From NCBI GenBank assembly GCA_025529335.1, contig JAMYHX010000008.1, positions 1 through 64,000 of the forward strand: a stretch of DNA of 64,000 bases, given 5' to 3'. Below the pieces are notes generated by a model. That model saw only the letters and a list, made by a program, of their open reading frames with translations. It did not search any database and was not told the origin of the DNA. This stretch comes from Rhizopus sp. PT2906. Lineage: Eukaryota; Mucoromycota; Mucoromycetes; Mucorales; Rhizopodaceae. Below are positions 32,573 through 43,353 of the stretch, piece by piece. Position numbers and translations under genes: made by a program. Position 1 is the stretch's first letter. Every line of letters starts with the position of its first letter.

Positions 32573-33598
32573 TTGACCCAATTCACTAGAAAGTCAACAT
32601 CGGACAATTACAACAGACATTGGAAGAACAGGGTGGCATGGTACTTATCCCGAACTCCAAAGAAGAACTCCCTCCACTACAATCCACCCCTAGTGGTAGA
32701 GTATCTGGTGTCGCTAAGCTCTCTTTCATTACAACACTTGAATGTAGTCCGCTCGGCAATCGCCTCGGTATATCGAGTCGTACATGCTCAAGAGCCGAGT
32801 TTGGGCAACCACGCCTTGGTTCAGCAATTTTTCAAAGCTAGGAAGAGAACAAGAAGCAAGTTACCAAACAGAAATCAGGAGATCTTTGATATCGACCTCA
32901 AATTGGTTCTAGTGGAAAACTGGGGTGCTACCAAGGACTTGCCCTTAGACAAGCTACAGAAAAAGACACTAGTACTTTTGACAATTGCAACCATGTGGCG
33001 GCCGAGGTCTGATTTGGGGAATCTTCAACATCGAGATGTCACCTTCGTAGAATTCGAGGGCAAAATAATCGGTGCCACATTGGCTGCACGCCAACCAAAA
33101 GCAAGTAAGATTGGAATAACGATGAGCGAGAATCTCTGCCCTGTAAAAATTCTGCATGCTTTCATCCAGCGGATGTCCCACATACGCCATGATTTAGAAG
33201 ATGACCACACTTTCTTTTTGGCTAACATCGTACACGACAAGTACGGAGCACAATCAATTAGACCCAAGACTGTTAGCGTATGGTTGGAAGAAATTATGAA
33301 GATGGAAGGAATAGACACAACACGATTCAAGGCACATTCTCTCCGTTCCGCGTCCAGCACCAAAGCAGCTATGACTGGTGTTCCTATTGAAAATATCAAA
33401 TTGCATGCTAACTGGAGTTTAAACAACTCAGCCTTCGAAGACTACTATTACAGGCCAGGAGATCAACACACCAAGGGCGCTATGATTGTGGACATGGTCT
33501 TCGGAAACGTTACCAAGAAGATAACCGCATCCGAAGCCGGATTGGAGGCAACGGCAATTGTGGGTCGTACCTACCACAATTGCTCTTTTTATCTGTAA
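32573..33598 (+). CDS. Tyrosine recombinase (DIRS-like), possibly N-terminally incomplete
   Basis: An integrase-type DNA breaking-rejoining enzyme, expected to insert the circular DNA form of a DIRS-type element. The open frame spans about 341 residues. The catalytic set is present: Arg in TMWRPRSDLGNL, His-x-x-Arg in FKAHSLRSASSTKA, HANW and the Tyr nucleophile in FEDYYYRP. The N-terminal part (TSDNYNRHWKNRVAWYL) resembles a core-binding SAM-like domain. The frame opens with TTG at 32573, with an upstream stop near 32513 and no suitable ATG. A spliced or frameshifted upstream part, or truncation, is therefore likely. The last 25 residues overlap the inverted repeat and a hairpin (33555-33582, arms CAATTGTGG). 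Confidence 0.8.
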   Translation: MTQFTRKSTSDNYNRHWKNRVAWYLSRTPKKNSLHYNPPLVVEYLVSLSSLSLQHLNVVRSAIASVYRVVHAQEPSLGNHALVQQFFKARKRTRSKLPNRNQEIFDIDLKLVLVENWGATKDLPLDKLQKKTLVLLTIATMWRPRSDLGNLQHRDVTFVEFEGKIIGATLAARQPKASKIGITMSENLCPVKILHAFIQRMSHIRHDLEDDHTFFLANIVHDKYGAQSIRPKTVSVWLEEIMKMEGIDTTRFKAHSLRSASSTKAAMTGVPIENIKLHANWSLNNSAFEDYYYRPGDQHTKGAMIVDMVFGNVTKKITASEAGLEATAIVGRTYHNCSFYL

Positions 33599-34243
33599 AA
33601 CCTTTAAAATAGGGCTACACCGGAGTGGGACGAGGCAACCACATTGGAGGTGGCAAGTTGTCTTCTGAAGACATTAGGTTGACCATGACCATTCCGGATA
33701 GAACGAGCAATCAGAAGCACGTTCTTGGCGGCCATAGTATCGCAATTTCAAAAGATATTGCAAGTGTTGCACTTCAATACTTGATCGATCTTTTTGACAT
33801 CCTCACCTTCTCCACACTTCAGATTATGTAGGTCTTGATTTAAGCAAGAGCTGCAGGTCTATGGGGATATTGTTTAAAATGTATGATCTATGAGTATTGT
33901 TATACTAACCATGAAGGCTTTGTAATTCACTGATATTGAAAAGTAACAAGTCTCCAAGTCCCTCTCTGTGCTTTAATTGTCTATAAATTTTGTTGGAGAC
34001 GCCATGTCGAAGACCTTTAAACTTAATATGGTCTTTATTTCTCAGACCGCCACCAAAGATAACCAAAGGCGTTTTTTTAAAACAATGAATTATTCCACTT
34101 CAGGGTAAATAGGTATACAAGGCATGAAAGAGTATAATAAGAGTAAAGAAATCAAGGCAACATTCTATTGGTATTCTTTGCTTTAATTTTGCAGTCATTG
34201 ATATATTGTTGTAAGCTAAGATTGGCAATGTTAAAAAGAATAA
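33599..34243. other. Transposon-derived or intergenic region
   Basis: A plus-strand frame at 33625-33831 (GRGNHIGGGKLSSEDIRLTM) looks coding-like and may be DIRS-related debris, but it lacks any recognised motif. The rest is AT-rich without a gene. Confidence 0.35.
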
Positions 34244-34444
34244 CCAAATAAAGGCACAACTGCATATCATGCTGTAAGTTTTGTTCGAAATGTCATGGAT
34301 GTCCTGAACAAGCCCAGCAAGCATGACTTTGATATTGTTATGGACAATTGCAGAATTCACCATTACCAGTATGTCGTAGATGCGATCGAGAGTAGAGGTT
34401 ATACACTCTTTCCGGAAAGTGAATTCGCCTGTGATCGAAAATAA
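34244..34444 (+). pseudogene. Second Tc1/IS630-type transposase fragment
   Basis: An open frame reads KGTTAYHAVSFVRNVMDVLN, then DFDIVMDNCRIHHYQYVVDA and IESRGYTLFP before degenerating. VMDNCRIHH..V..AI..RGY is the block around the second catalytic Asp in Tc1/IS630-like transposases, and the Asp is present here. The N-terminal part and the C-terminal PPYSP..NPIE block are missing. It differs from the family in the 28.7-32.2 kb arms, so two distinct DDE families left remnants side by side. Confidence 0.8.
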
Positions 34445-34965
34445 ATACACCCATGATGAGAACAAAATTCATGTTGCATGAAATGTAAATTCGTCGTCGC
34501 CAAGAATATTTTCGTAATATTAACAAATGGGCTCTGTCTTGGAGTTGAAATTAACTCTTTCTTTCTCTCTTTTGACATGATGTCGTTTTATTCAAACATG
34601 TTTTTCTTTGTCGTCTTTTTACGCAAATAATTTTTTTATTTTATGACAACATTTTATAAAATTAATGTCAATAATTAAGAAAAATACAGTAAACATTTGC
34701 TTATGCCTCTTTTTTTTCTTAATCTTATTGAGGAGTGCTGTGAAACTGTCACTACAGAAGACTGTCTTGGTTGGAATAGACATTCTGAAACTTACTAGGG
34801 TATAGATATCTTGATAGACAAACTAGCATCGTTTAAAATCTTAAAAGCCTTTGTCTGAATATTAAGTTTATTGTGATATTATTAGAAAGAGTGAGAAAGA
34901 AAAGTTGGCTAAATTATTGCACATGAATATTTTCTACTAAAAGGTATATATATGAAGAAGAACCA
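34445..34965. other. Intergenic region at the 3' side of the TBC gene
   Basis: AT-rich, with no gene seen. Minus-strand frames at 34100-34526 overlap the transposase fragment and are shadows. Confidence 0.35.
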
Positions 34966-37324
34966 CTAATTTACATCATGCATATTCTTATTGGAAGTTT
35001 TTTTTGCAATCTTTCCACTGAACCCTTTGAACCCTAGACTATGTCCATTACTACCGACTTGAAGGTTTTTTATGCCATGTTCAAATGGTAAGCCAGTCAC
35101 TGTTGAGTCTTCTGTTCCTGCCTTTTTAGCGTATCGCTTTATGTCGGTTTTCGATAAATTGATACGAAAAGCTGTGTCTAATAGTGTGTTTGGTTCAAGA
35201 TATTCATGAGGGATATGTAACAAAAAGCCAAGAAGCTCTGAATTGGTTGGACAAGAGTGTAATAAATGATCTATTCAAGTCATGAGTATGCCATGTTTTG
35301 GAAACCAAGCTCTATTGTTTTACCTTTACAAATGTCCATAATGGCTAAACTTACACGATAAAACACTTTGATGCCTAACATACCAAAGATGGTTTATATA
35401 CTCAAGAGTGTATTGATAACTGTTTACCTTCAAAATAAAATGCATCCCAAACCCTCAGGACAGATTCCCAAGGAAGTGTCATGGTAAATGCTGTCAAAAA
35501 CCATTGTGCGATATACATGATGGGTAAAACATCATTGTTCTCTAGGTGTTGTGCAAGCTTTGGATTATGATCTTTTAGTAGCTGCCCAATGATATATGCG
35601 TCAATTCTTAATTGAGAGAGCGTAGGAGTAAAATATCCATTCATATATCTGTCAATGGTAGTAACTAATAGCCAGAATGATTCCTATAATATATCAACTA
35701 CCATGTAACTCTTTCACCAAGCTCTTGTCTTACCTCCACCGTCATTTGCATCAGCATAAGTCCAGCTAAGCGACCCATTCCTTGACAATATTCTAGGTCA
35801 GGATTATATTGAGCGTATGCTTTTAATACACTGCGAAGATTTTGTTGTCCTTGACCGTCCTTTTCCATGAATTGTATATGATCTGGATAGCAGCGTTCTA
35901 TATCTCGTTCGATCACATCATAAATGGCAATCCTAGGTCTATCCAGCAGATTTTGAAACTGGTGAGGCTTTCTATAGTCATCACTACCGGCAAGAAACTG
36001 CCAGACCTTGGCTCTTACAGATGCTGGTATGCCGCCTCTCACTAATTTTTTCATTTTTACATCCTTTTTTACTGTACCAGCATCAAGTTTATTCATAATC
36101 GTTAGCCATTTCAGTTCATTTTCTCTGTACTCTTTCATAGCCTTAGCTGTCATATTGGTCCTAGAAGAAACAAGTTAGTGTTGATAAAGGCAAAATCATA
36201 GTATATACCTAAAGGAAGGACGGTCTGGTTTGGTGATAAATCCATATTCATCTACCCGTATGTTCTCGAGTGGTGAGCTAGATGCTGGTTTACTTACAGC
36301 ATCAGATGCCGTCTGTTTACTTGTCTTGGGAACTGTTACGTTGGGTGTAGATGGTGCGGGGCTGTACAACTCTGAGTTTTCTTCATCTGAGTAATCAACG
36401 TTGAGTGCAGAAGTATCAAAAGGATCTTCATGATCTATAAAAAGAAAAGATCTAGTAAGATATCAAAACAAGTAACAAGCAATGTGATCCACTACTAGTG
36501 TTTTCTTCAGAATAAGTGTATGATTGGTAAGATATATGTGATGCTTTCAGATTATTGCTTGAGGTTGTTGAAGCTGTGCCTATGCTTTCAAAACTAGGTT
36601 TACTAACCCAATGATGCCTAGATGAGGGTACTGGAGATGTATATCGATCTGAGGTGGATGAATAAGAATGAACAGAATCTCGTATAAAGTGTTCTTGTCT
36701 GTTTCTTATCATTTCTATATCTTCTGTTCCATGACTACTTGCAGAATATCTATACTGTGAATGATCTGTAAAATCAAGGTCTGCGTCCAGTGACTCTAAT
36801 ACGCGAGGATCCAATTCAACAAAATGCACGTTTTCTGCATTAAAATTGCCAATGACTCCTTCACAATATCCCTAAAGTTTCTTGTATTGGTAAATTCTCT
36901 CAAAGGAAAAGACTTTTCTCTCTTTTTTTTTTTTTTTTTTTGCTTCTTACCATATAGATATCATCCTCTATATGTTTCAGCACAACAATACGTTCACCTA
37001 TAGTTCATGTTTATATTATGTCTAAAAAAAGATATAAAATTAACCTTGCAGGTACATCAAATCGTCTGGTGTGTTGGCTAAAACATCCACCTTTGACACA
37101 CAAGCACCTAAACCACCTATTCTATGTTTTAAAACTAGTTTTTTTTCTTTTTCTTTTCATGATCTACCTCGTTCAGCAAAGGCTTTTAATTCTGTTAAAC
37201 TCATAGAATCGACATCAATAGGAACATTGTCAATAGCCTCTGCTGGATCCTTTAATAACTTTGCGATCTTTTCATTTATTTCTTCGAGATTAGTTGAAGT
37301 ATGTCTAGTAACTTTTGCTTCCAT
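34966..37324 (-). CDS. TBC-domain Rab GTPase-activating protein with an SH3-like module
   Basis: Accelerates GTP hydrolysis by a Rab GTPase, so it acts in membrane trafficking. ATG 37324 starts EEINEKIAKLLKDPAEAI. Two short exons then give an SH3-like module (VDVLANTPDDLMYLQGERIV, then IEDDIYMGYCEGVIGNFNAE). A Ser/Thr-rich linker of about 250 residues follows. The TBC domain contains VRGGIPASVRAKVWQFLAG, VIERDIERCYPDH (Arg-finger motif region IxxDxxR), PDLEYCQGM (Gln finger), ESFWLLVTTIDRYM and LPWESVLRVWDAFYFEG. It ends near 34966. At least nine exons are inferred from GT/AG pairs. The domain order resembles fungal SH3-TBC or TBC1D10-like proteins. The target Rab is not deducible. Confidence 0.88.
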
Positions 37325-37550
37325 GAAAAATATTCATCAAATGAAAGAAAGAGATTCCTTCCCCCCCTTTTTTTATTTCAGCAATAATTATACACGTTTT
37401 TTCCGAAATTATTAGCACGCAATACAAGATCAATTACACTTTAGTTGGTTATCAATGCTTTCTTTATTATTTAAAAGACAACATACAATAATACAGAATA
37501 TATTCGTATAATGTGATCAACACTTTGTAACAAAATGAGATAGAGACTTG
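37325..37550. other. Upstream region of the TBC gene
   Basis: Short AT-rich stretch between the TBC gene start and repeat copy B; no gene seen. Confidence 0.35.
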
Positions 37551-37799
37551 GTATAAATAGTCTGATCTTGACTTCTCTTTTTCTTTTCTTCTTTGGACCA
37601 AAGTAGGACCAGTTATTCCCCAGCTTGCCCTAATGTGTGTTATATTCTTTACTCTTGTAATAAACTGATAACAGTATTATAGAGCATGATCGAAACTAAC
37701 CCGGTGTTAGCTGGGGATAGTTTGGTTCTTACCAAACTCTGGTCACATACACTCCTTCAACCCCTTCTGTTCCTTTAGCTTTTCTCTTTTTTCTTTCTT
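37551..37799 (-). repeat. 249-bp repeat, copy B (inverted relative to copy A)
   Basis: The reverse complement equals 20629-20877 by eye, without a visible mismatch. It includes the last codons of a basic C-terminal tail (stop at 37775-37777 on the minus strand) plus the downstream non-coding part. Both borders are sharp. Confidence 0.9.
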
Positions 37800-38045
37800 A
37801 TTCTTCTCTTTGCTTGCTCCTTTTTCTTTCTTTTCTTTGCTTTTCCGGGCCAGTTGACGAAGACACACTGTAATATGCTTCCGGTAAGATATTTAAAATG
37901 TTTATCTATTTCTTTTAATGCAAGTATTTATAGATTGATGAAATACTAAACATTTATTTTACTTTTGATGAGCTCTCTTTTATCAATTTTTCTATTAGTG
38001 TGCGCATAATTTCTGAATAAAGTGCATGAGCATGGTGATTGACAC
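37775..38045 (-). pseudogene. Terminal two exons of a gene related to the decayed gene at 19.8-20.65 kb
   Basis: After a TTTTAG acceptor at about 38046 the frame reads GVNHHAHALYSEIMRTLIEK, LIKESSSK. A GTAAAA donor and a CATATTACAG acceptor remove about 120 bp, and the frame continues CVFVNWPGKAKKRKKKEQ to a tail ending in KKKEKS. That tail and 3' sequence are identical to copy A, while the rest differs. No upstream exons exist before the convergent end of the Elp5 gene, so this is a truncated family member. Confidence 0.6.
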
Positions 38046-38095
38046 CTAAAATAGGAAGATACTTTGTTGTCTAAACACCGCCGCATATCTTTTAT

Positions 38096-39176
38096 TTAAA
38101 TGTCTAAATCATCATCTGGATCTTCATCATCAAAGTCATCAGCAGCATCAGGATCATAGTAAATAACACTCTCTTGTTTCTTTTGTTCTTCTACTTCTAA
38201 TTGTTGTGCTTTCATAAAAGGCAAGACTAAGCTTTCTTTTGCTCTTCTTTGCTCATCTGTTAGAGACAAATTAAATGACAAGTTCGCTGTTGGATCTGGT
38301 TGCTTGTCTATTTCCATATCCTCAGACTTCATTTCTGTAGCACTCACGCCTGTCAGTTGACTCGCTGGGACAACTTGAAGGGCTCCATTTTTGACAATAA
38401 ATCCATTTGTTTCAAAAGTTACTTTACCACTCTTCTTTCGCCATTCAATATGTGCAAGTCCTCCTTTGCTGAGAGCATTGGATGTGGTTGTCAAATAAGA
38501 AAATGTATCCTGAGGTGTGAATCCTGTCAATGCTACCTGTGTGTCAAAGTGTGTACGCTCTTTAAGAGCTTCCAATCGAATGATCACTGTGGCTAATCTG
38601 TTGATAGACTCTTGAATGCTAATGCCAGATAATGTGGGTAGTTTGATGTCTGAATGATGTCCAATTGCCAAATGTGTTGTGTCTACATGTAGTATTATGG
38701 TAAGCAACTAATAAAAAAAAAATACAGTATATCAGACCTGTCGTCAATGTTTCTAATGTCTTTACAAGTTGATAAGTTTTAAACTGTGAAATCATAAACA
38801 ATGGTACTAAGGAATCAACAAGGATTGTGCACTGTGCTGACTTGGTTACTTTTTTGATGAGTGGAAGTAGAATGGAGTTTTCAATATCGGTAATGTCATT
38901 CACGAGAAGGGAGCAATCGCTGTCTGTTGTGTTGTCCCAACCGTATGGATCGGTATAGCAGTCAATAATGTACATGTCGTCCGTTTCGCCAAACTGTTTC
39001 TTCCATGTCTTGGGCGAAGTCTCTGTCAAGAGGACAACAAGTGATTTATTATCTCCAAGTGCGCGTTTACCAATGTTTACAAGGATAGGTAAGGAAGATA
39101 GACGAACGGTATCATTAATTAAAATGAATGACGACGATTTATTCTTTAGTATTTGCTCCAGACAGAGTGTATTCAT
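38096..39176 (-). CDS. ELP5: Elongator complex subunit 5
   Basis: A subunit of the Elp4-Elp5-Elp6 ring of Elongator, which promotes modification of wobble uridine (mcm5U34) in tRNAs. Two exons are seen, split by a short intron near 38710-38745. The first (39176 to about 38746) has a RecA-like fold sequence, SSSFILINDTVRL, DMYIIDCYTDPYGWDN and CTILVDSLVPLFM. The second has FIVKNGALQVVPASQLT and the family-typical end NLSFNLSLTDEQRRAKESLV, followed by YYDPDAADDFDDEDPDDDL. The acidic tail after a YYDPDAADD motif is characteristic of Elp5. The total is about 345 residues. It shares a divergent upstream region of only 134 bp with the FAM32A-like gene. Confidence 0.93.
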
Positions 39177-39310
39177 GAAAAAGAGTGATGTTTTTGCACA
39201 CCAGGCCTGTAACGGACTTTAAATGACATGTGTCTGTCGTGACTTTGAAAAATGGTAGAAAGCGAACGAGAGAGAACATTGGAGAACTTTATTCCTTTTC
39301 TCTTCCGTCA

Positions 39311-39735
39311 ATGTCAGCCTATGACGAAGTAAAGAAGGGATCGCTAAAATTCAAAGGGGGCGGCTCCTGTTCTGTAAAGTAAGTAATACGAGACTATGAA
39401 TGAGCTTTTTATTAAAGAGATGACATAGAAAAAAGAAGAAGAAAAGCAAGTCTGATAAAGAAAAAATCGAACGAGCACTGCGTGAAAGTTCAGCAGAGGT
39501 TTTTCAAGAAGTAGAAAAGACTGAGGCAGAACTTAAATTTGAAGAGATTCAACGCAAAAGAGTAAATATTTATCTAGTCAGTTTTTATATACAGCTGTAT
39601 TGACATCTTTTTTAGCAAATGGAAAGAGTATCAAAGGCTGCAACGAAATCACATAAGGATCGTGTGTCTGAATTTAATCAGAAGCTAGAGAAGCTTAGTG
39701 AACATCATGACATTCCAAAAGTTGGCCCAGGATAA
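39311..39735 (+). CDS. FAM32A-like nuclear protein
   Basis: A small conserved eukaryotic protein. Human FAM32A sits at the catalytic spliceosome and promotes exon ligation at some sites. Exons 39311-39378, 39429-39561 and 39616-39735 join in phase to 106 residues, close to the animal length. The N-terminus MSAYDEVKKGSLKFKG is the family signature. A poly-lysine stretch with KSKSDKEK follows, then a helical EKTEAELKFEEIQRKRQMER and the ending KLSEHHDIPKVGPG. Introns are 50 and 54 bp. The divergent pairing with ELP5 suggests a shared promoter region. Confidence 0.92.
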
Positions 39736-40088
39736 CAATAATACTGCGCTTTTAATAAAAATAGGGACTTTATTCAAACAATTTATTAAACTTTTTCGAA
39801 TGAAAAACAATAACAAAATCCAACTTCAGAGTTTGCAAAGCCGTCATTTGGACTTTAAAAAGCTGCTGATTGGACATAACTAAACCTCTGGTTGAGGATG
39901 GCAGAACCGTTTGCCTCTCTTTCTTATAAACCCCTCTTTTAATGTAAATTTTTTATCAATGTAACAACTGAAGGATTAATCATTCCCTTGCTTCTGATGA
40001 GCTCTCTTTTATTATTTTACTTTTTGTTGTCAGTGTGAGAATAAAGTGTAAAGTGTACATTCATTTATATATAAAAGTGTGATATGTG
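39736..40088. repeat. Convergent 3' region with a third relic of the dispersed gene family
   Basis: On the minus strand around 39985-40060 the sequence contains CACTTTATTC, CACACTGA and AAAGAGAGCTCATCA, in the same order as in the 37.95-38.04 kb family exon (CACTTTATTCAG, CACACTAA, AAAGAGAGCTCATCA). Its reading frame is lost. This suggests a strongly eroded third copy. The rest is ordinary 3' sequence. Confidence 0.45.
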
Positions 40089-42397
40089 CTATATATAATT
40101 TGCATTCTCTCTTGGAGGTACAGCAGGAAGAGCTGTGAGATCATTGTTGTAATTCGCAAGAACAGCGCTCAAATCTTCCCCTTTGTTAACAGGTGGCAAA
40201 TGAACTTTACGATTCTCCGTATTGTTCTTTCCACCTAAGGTTTCGATTACAAACAGTTTATCAACATTATTGAGTATAAATTCAATGACTCCAATCTTAT
40301 AGCTCATCTCCAAAAGATCTCTATTCTCATCCTTGTGCCGAAGTAAAGTAGGTCCAAAGATGACAGCAAGATTCTTGGACGTCATTAAGTTTTCTTTTTG
40401 TCTTAATTGAACTCTATTTCATTTCATTAATACAAAAAGGTAATCATGGCTATACCGTTTGTACCTGTGCAAGTGTTCCATCAAGTACTTTAAGGTATTA
40501 AAGTTTTCAATAGGAAGCATTTGAATCAATTGAGTCATCGTCTGCAGCTGTTCTGCGCTATTAGAAATGGCTACATAATGTTAGCTTATAGATATAATAC
40601 ACATACGATGGTTATCTTACTCATAGCATCCATATACTTGGGATGGAGTTCATATGTAAAGAGCGGATTAGGGAGTTCACGAAAGTACTGTTTCAGTACG
40701 CTTGTCACTGCACATATATCGTTCCATTTCTCCTCATCAATCAGATTAGGCACCTCACCTCTCTCAAAAGCAAGCTGAATTTGTCTCATCTGACCCACAC
40801 CGCCTGACTTTCGGTAGATGCCTTCATAATCCATGCCTCGTGCTTCGACAGATTCAATACATTTTTCAACCACAAGGGGTATTTTACTTTTCTCTGCTTG
40901 TATTTGCTTGACAAGATCATTACCAAACATATGGCGCGTATCATCATGGCCGCTGGATTCCAGACTACTCTTTCTACTGCAATTCTGTGGAACACTGTAC
41001 ATGCATTTGGAATGACAGGTAACGTTACATTCTATAAGGAAATATGAATCACAGCCCCCCAACAGTTTCTTATTTTTTTGTGTACCTGAGCATTTCAATT
41101 CAGTCACTCGCCATATCTTTTCACCACAGACTTCGCATTTGGTGGGTCGCAAAAACTTGCTTGCGGTAAAATGATGTCTGCTCTTGTTATTTTCTATTTC
41201 TCTTTTTATAAAAGGTTCCGAGACCTGCTCGAGAGACCTTGTGTTGTGGGTGGTATCATAAGGAATCGAGATAAGCTTTTCTTCACCTTTACTTGACTTT
41301 GAGGATGATTTTCCCAAAGTACTCTTATTTCTTCTAAATTTAAATAACTTCGGAGCTGCTGAGCCATTGAAGCTGTCTCTCTGAGCCACTTTCGGTGTCA
41401 CAGTCGCGGTAGAAGTATCGGCGGTCGCTGTGGTTACTTTGATATCTGGCATTGAATTGGAATGGACAATGCCGATTGAGCCTGTCGACAGGTTTCGTCT
41501 GTGCTTGCCCTCCTTTTTACTTTTATCTGGTTTAGTGCTCTCTTCAGGTATGGCTAGAAAACTTGTGCCTGCAATGACCGCCTTGGCTTCTTGTTCACGC
41601 TCAATTACTTTGCGAGAGAGATCGTTATTCATTTGAGTTAATTCAGCATTCTTTGTGTTGAGAAGAATCATGTCAGAGATAATGTCCTCTCTTGCCTTGA
41701 TTAACTTGGTATAGTTGTTCTTGATAAGAGCCATATCCTTTTGCATCGAATCCATTTGCTGTTGATAGGCATGCTGTAATCGTTCCCAATGTAACTCCTG
41801 TGGCTTTTGACTAGCAAGAAGTTTTTCAATGTTTTCCGAATGTCTTTCAAGGTCTCGTATGAGATTGTCTCTTTCTTCTCGCAGGTCAAAGCAAATCTGT
41901 TCCAAATCTCCACGAGCTTGATTCAGTTCTTCTATTTCTTCTTTTGTAAACTGTATAAAGTCAGGGCCACTGAAGATGGAAGCCTGCTGATAAAACACAA
42001 TCTCGCTCTTTAGACGAACAATTAACCTATCTGCTTCTTTTCGAGCAGTGACCTCGGCCGCATAACCTTCTTTCACAATGTGGAACTCATCTAGGGCTTT
42101 TCTACTAATAGTCTTTTTTTTTTTCTACAGTTATTGATTGTCCCTTTTAATGTGCATTTATCCCTCACCTTGATCTTGTTGAATTTGCCTTCTACCTCCT
42201 TCAATTTCTTTCTCGTCTCTATCAACTCCTTCTTTAATTCCATAGCATCACATGAATCGATCTCTAATGAATATGTGTTTGGTTCAACTATGTTACGGTG
42301 GGTCTCTTCACTATTTTTCTGGTCCAGCATATCATTTAGTTCTGTAATATCCCGTGAATCTATTTGTTGTTTAGAAATGTATACAAATAAATAAATA

Positions 42398-42428
<31 letters not shown>

Positions 42429-43194
42429 ATACCTATAATAGGGTCTTTTAGATAATCTTCTGCATAAGCATTGACGATAGAAGTGGTGGATGAAGAGCGG
42501 AAATTGGGTAGGATCGGACGTTTAGTATCTTCCCCTGATTTTTTCTATTTTTAAAGTAGAATTAAAACATTGAAGCAACATTATTAATGGAGATTACATT
42601 ATTATTCCTTTCATCACGTTTCTTGAGGCGAAGTAGCTTTCTGGCTTCATGACATTTAGTACAATAAATGCCCTAGATTGAAAAGTAAATACCATATTAA
42701 CCACTCCTATATCTTACTTTGCTGGTCTGTGTAAAGACAAGATCATCAATCTTCTTGCCACATTGAATACATCGAAAACAATTTGCATGATAAGCTTCGT
42801 CGCCTAAATAAAGATTAAAGATTAAATATATATACTTAACAACAACAACAAAACACACCTGTCATGATAGCTTCATCTTTTATTGTCTTTCCACAAGCAT
42901 GACAACTATAAGAGCACTCTTCACAAATAGGACTTCCGTCTCGTAAGAGTAGCAGGTTACTGTAACATTCAACTAGTTTATGACACTTTGCACAACGGAA
43001 ACTGCGTAAGACGAGGTTAAGACGAGAAAACAAAACAAAAAAAGGGTTTAGTTGATCTATTACCATTCAAAGTGCCAAATGCCATCACCAAACTGAACCA
43101 CTGAACCTTCTTCAATCGCCTTTTGACATCCGTGACAGTGAGGATCCTCACACTCTTCAGTCAAGTTATCGTTATTCTCATATAATGTATTCAT
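40089..43194 (-). CDS. Rho-type GTPase-activating protein with LIM, coiled-coil, C1 and RhoGAP domains
   Basis: Inactivates a Rho/Cdc42-type GTPase in polarity and cell-wall control. ATG 43194 gives MNTLYENNDNLTEECEDPHC and then two LIM zinc fingers: CHGCQ...WHFECFRCAKC...CEEC, and CHACGKTI...CFRCIQCGKKI...CTKCHEARK. A coiled coil follows (about 42330-41650, rich in Glu/Lys/Leu). Next come a basic Ser-rich linker, a C1 domain (HHFTASKFLRPTKCEVCGEK ... LKCSECNVTCHSKCM) and a RhoGAP domain. The RhoGAP domain has the Arg finger in YEGIYRKSGG, plus CAVTSVLKQYFRELPNPLFT and MTSKNLAVIFGPTLLR. A 54-bp stopless intron (41085-41032) lies inside the C1 domain and must be removed to restore C1 spacing. 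The layout matches fungal Rga1/Rga2-type proteins. Confidence 0.92.
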
Positions 43195-43353
43195 TCTCTT
43201 TTCTCTCTCTCTCTTTCTTTCTTTCTTTCTGTCTCCTTATCGCCACTTTAAGTTTATTTTCAACAACAACCAAAAAAAAGGGAAAAGAAAAAGAAATAAA
43301 AAAGGTAAAAGAACACAGTTATATAAGAATCCCGCTTTTAAGAAAAAAATGAA

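Larger units (their letters stand above)
32220..33598 (+). mobile_element. DIRS-like tyrosine-recombinase retrotransposon fragment
   Basis: The unit holds one tyrosine recombinase ORF and characteristic small repeats. A 42-bp sequence at 32231-32272 recurs inverted at 33521-33562 with three mismatches. A 22-bp word at its left end (about 32218-32239) recurs in direct orientation at about 33562-33583. Having an inverted and a direct copy side by side is what the internal complementary region of DIRS elements looks like. The left border abuts a transposon arm, and no reverse transcriptase/RNase H ORF is visible, so this is a truncated or rearranged element. Confidence 0.65.

Noticed and set aside
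34100..34526. Minus-strand ORFs with hydrophobic stretches
   Set aside because: They are antisense shadows of the transposase fragment read on the plus strand.
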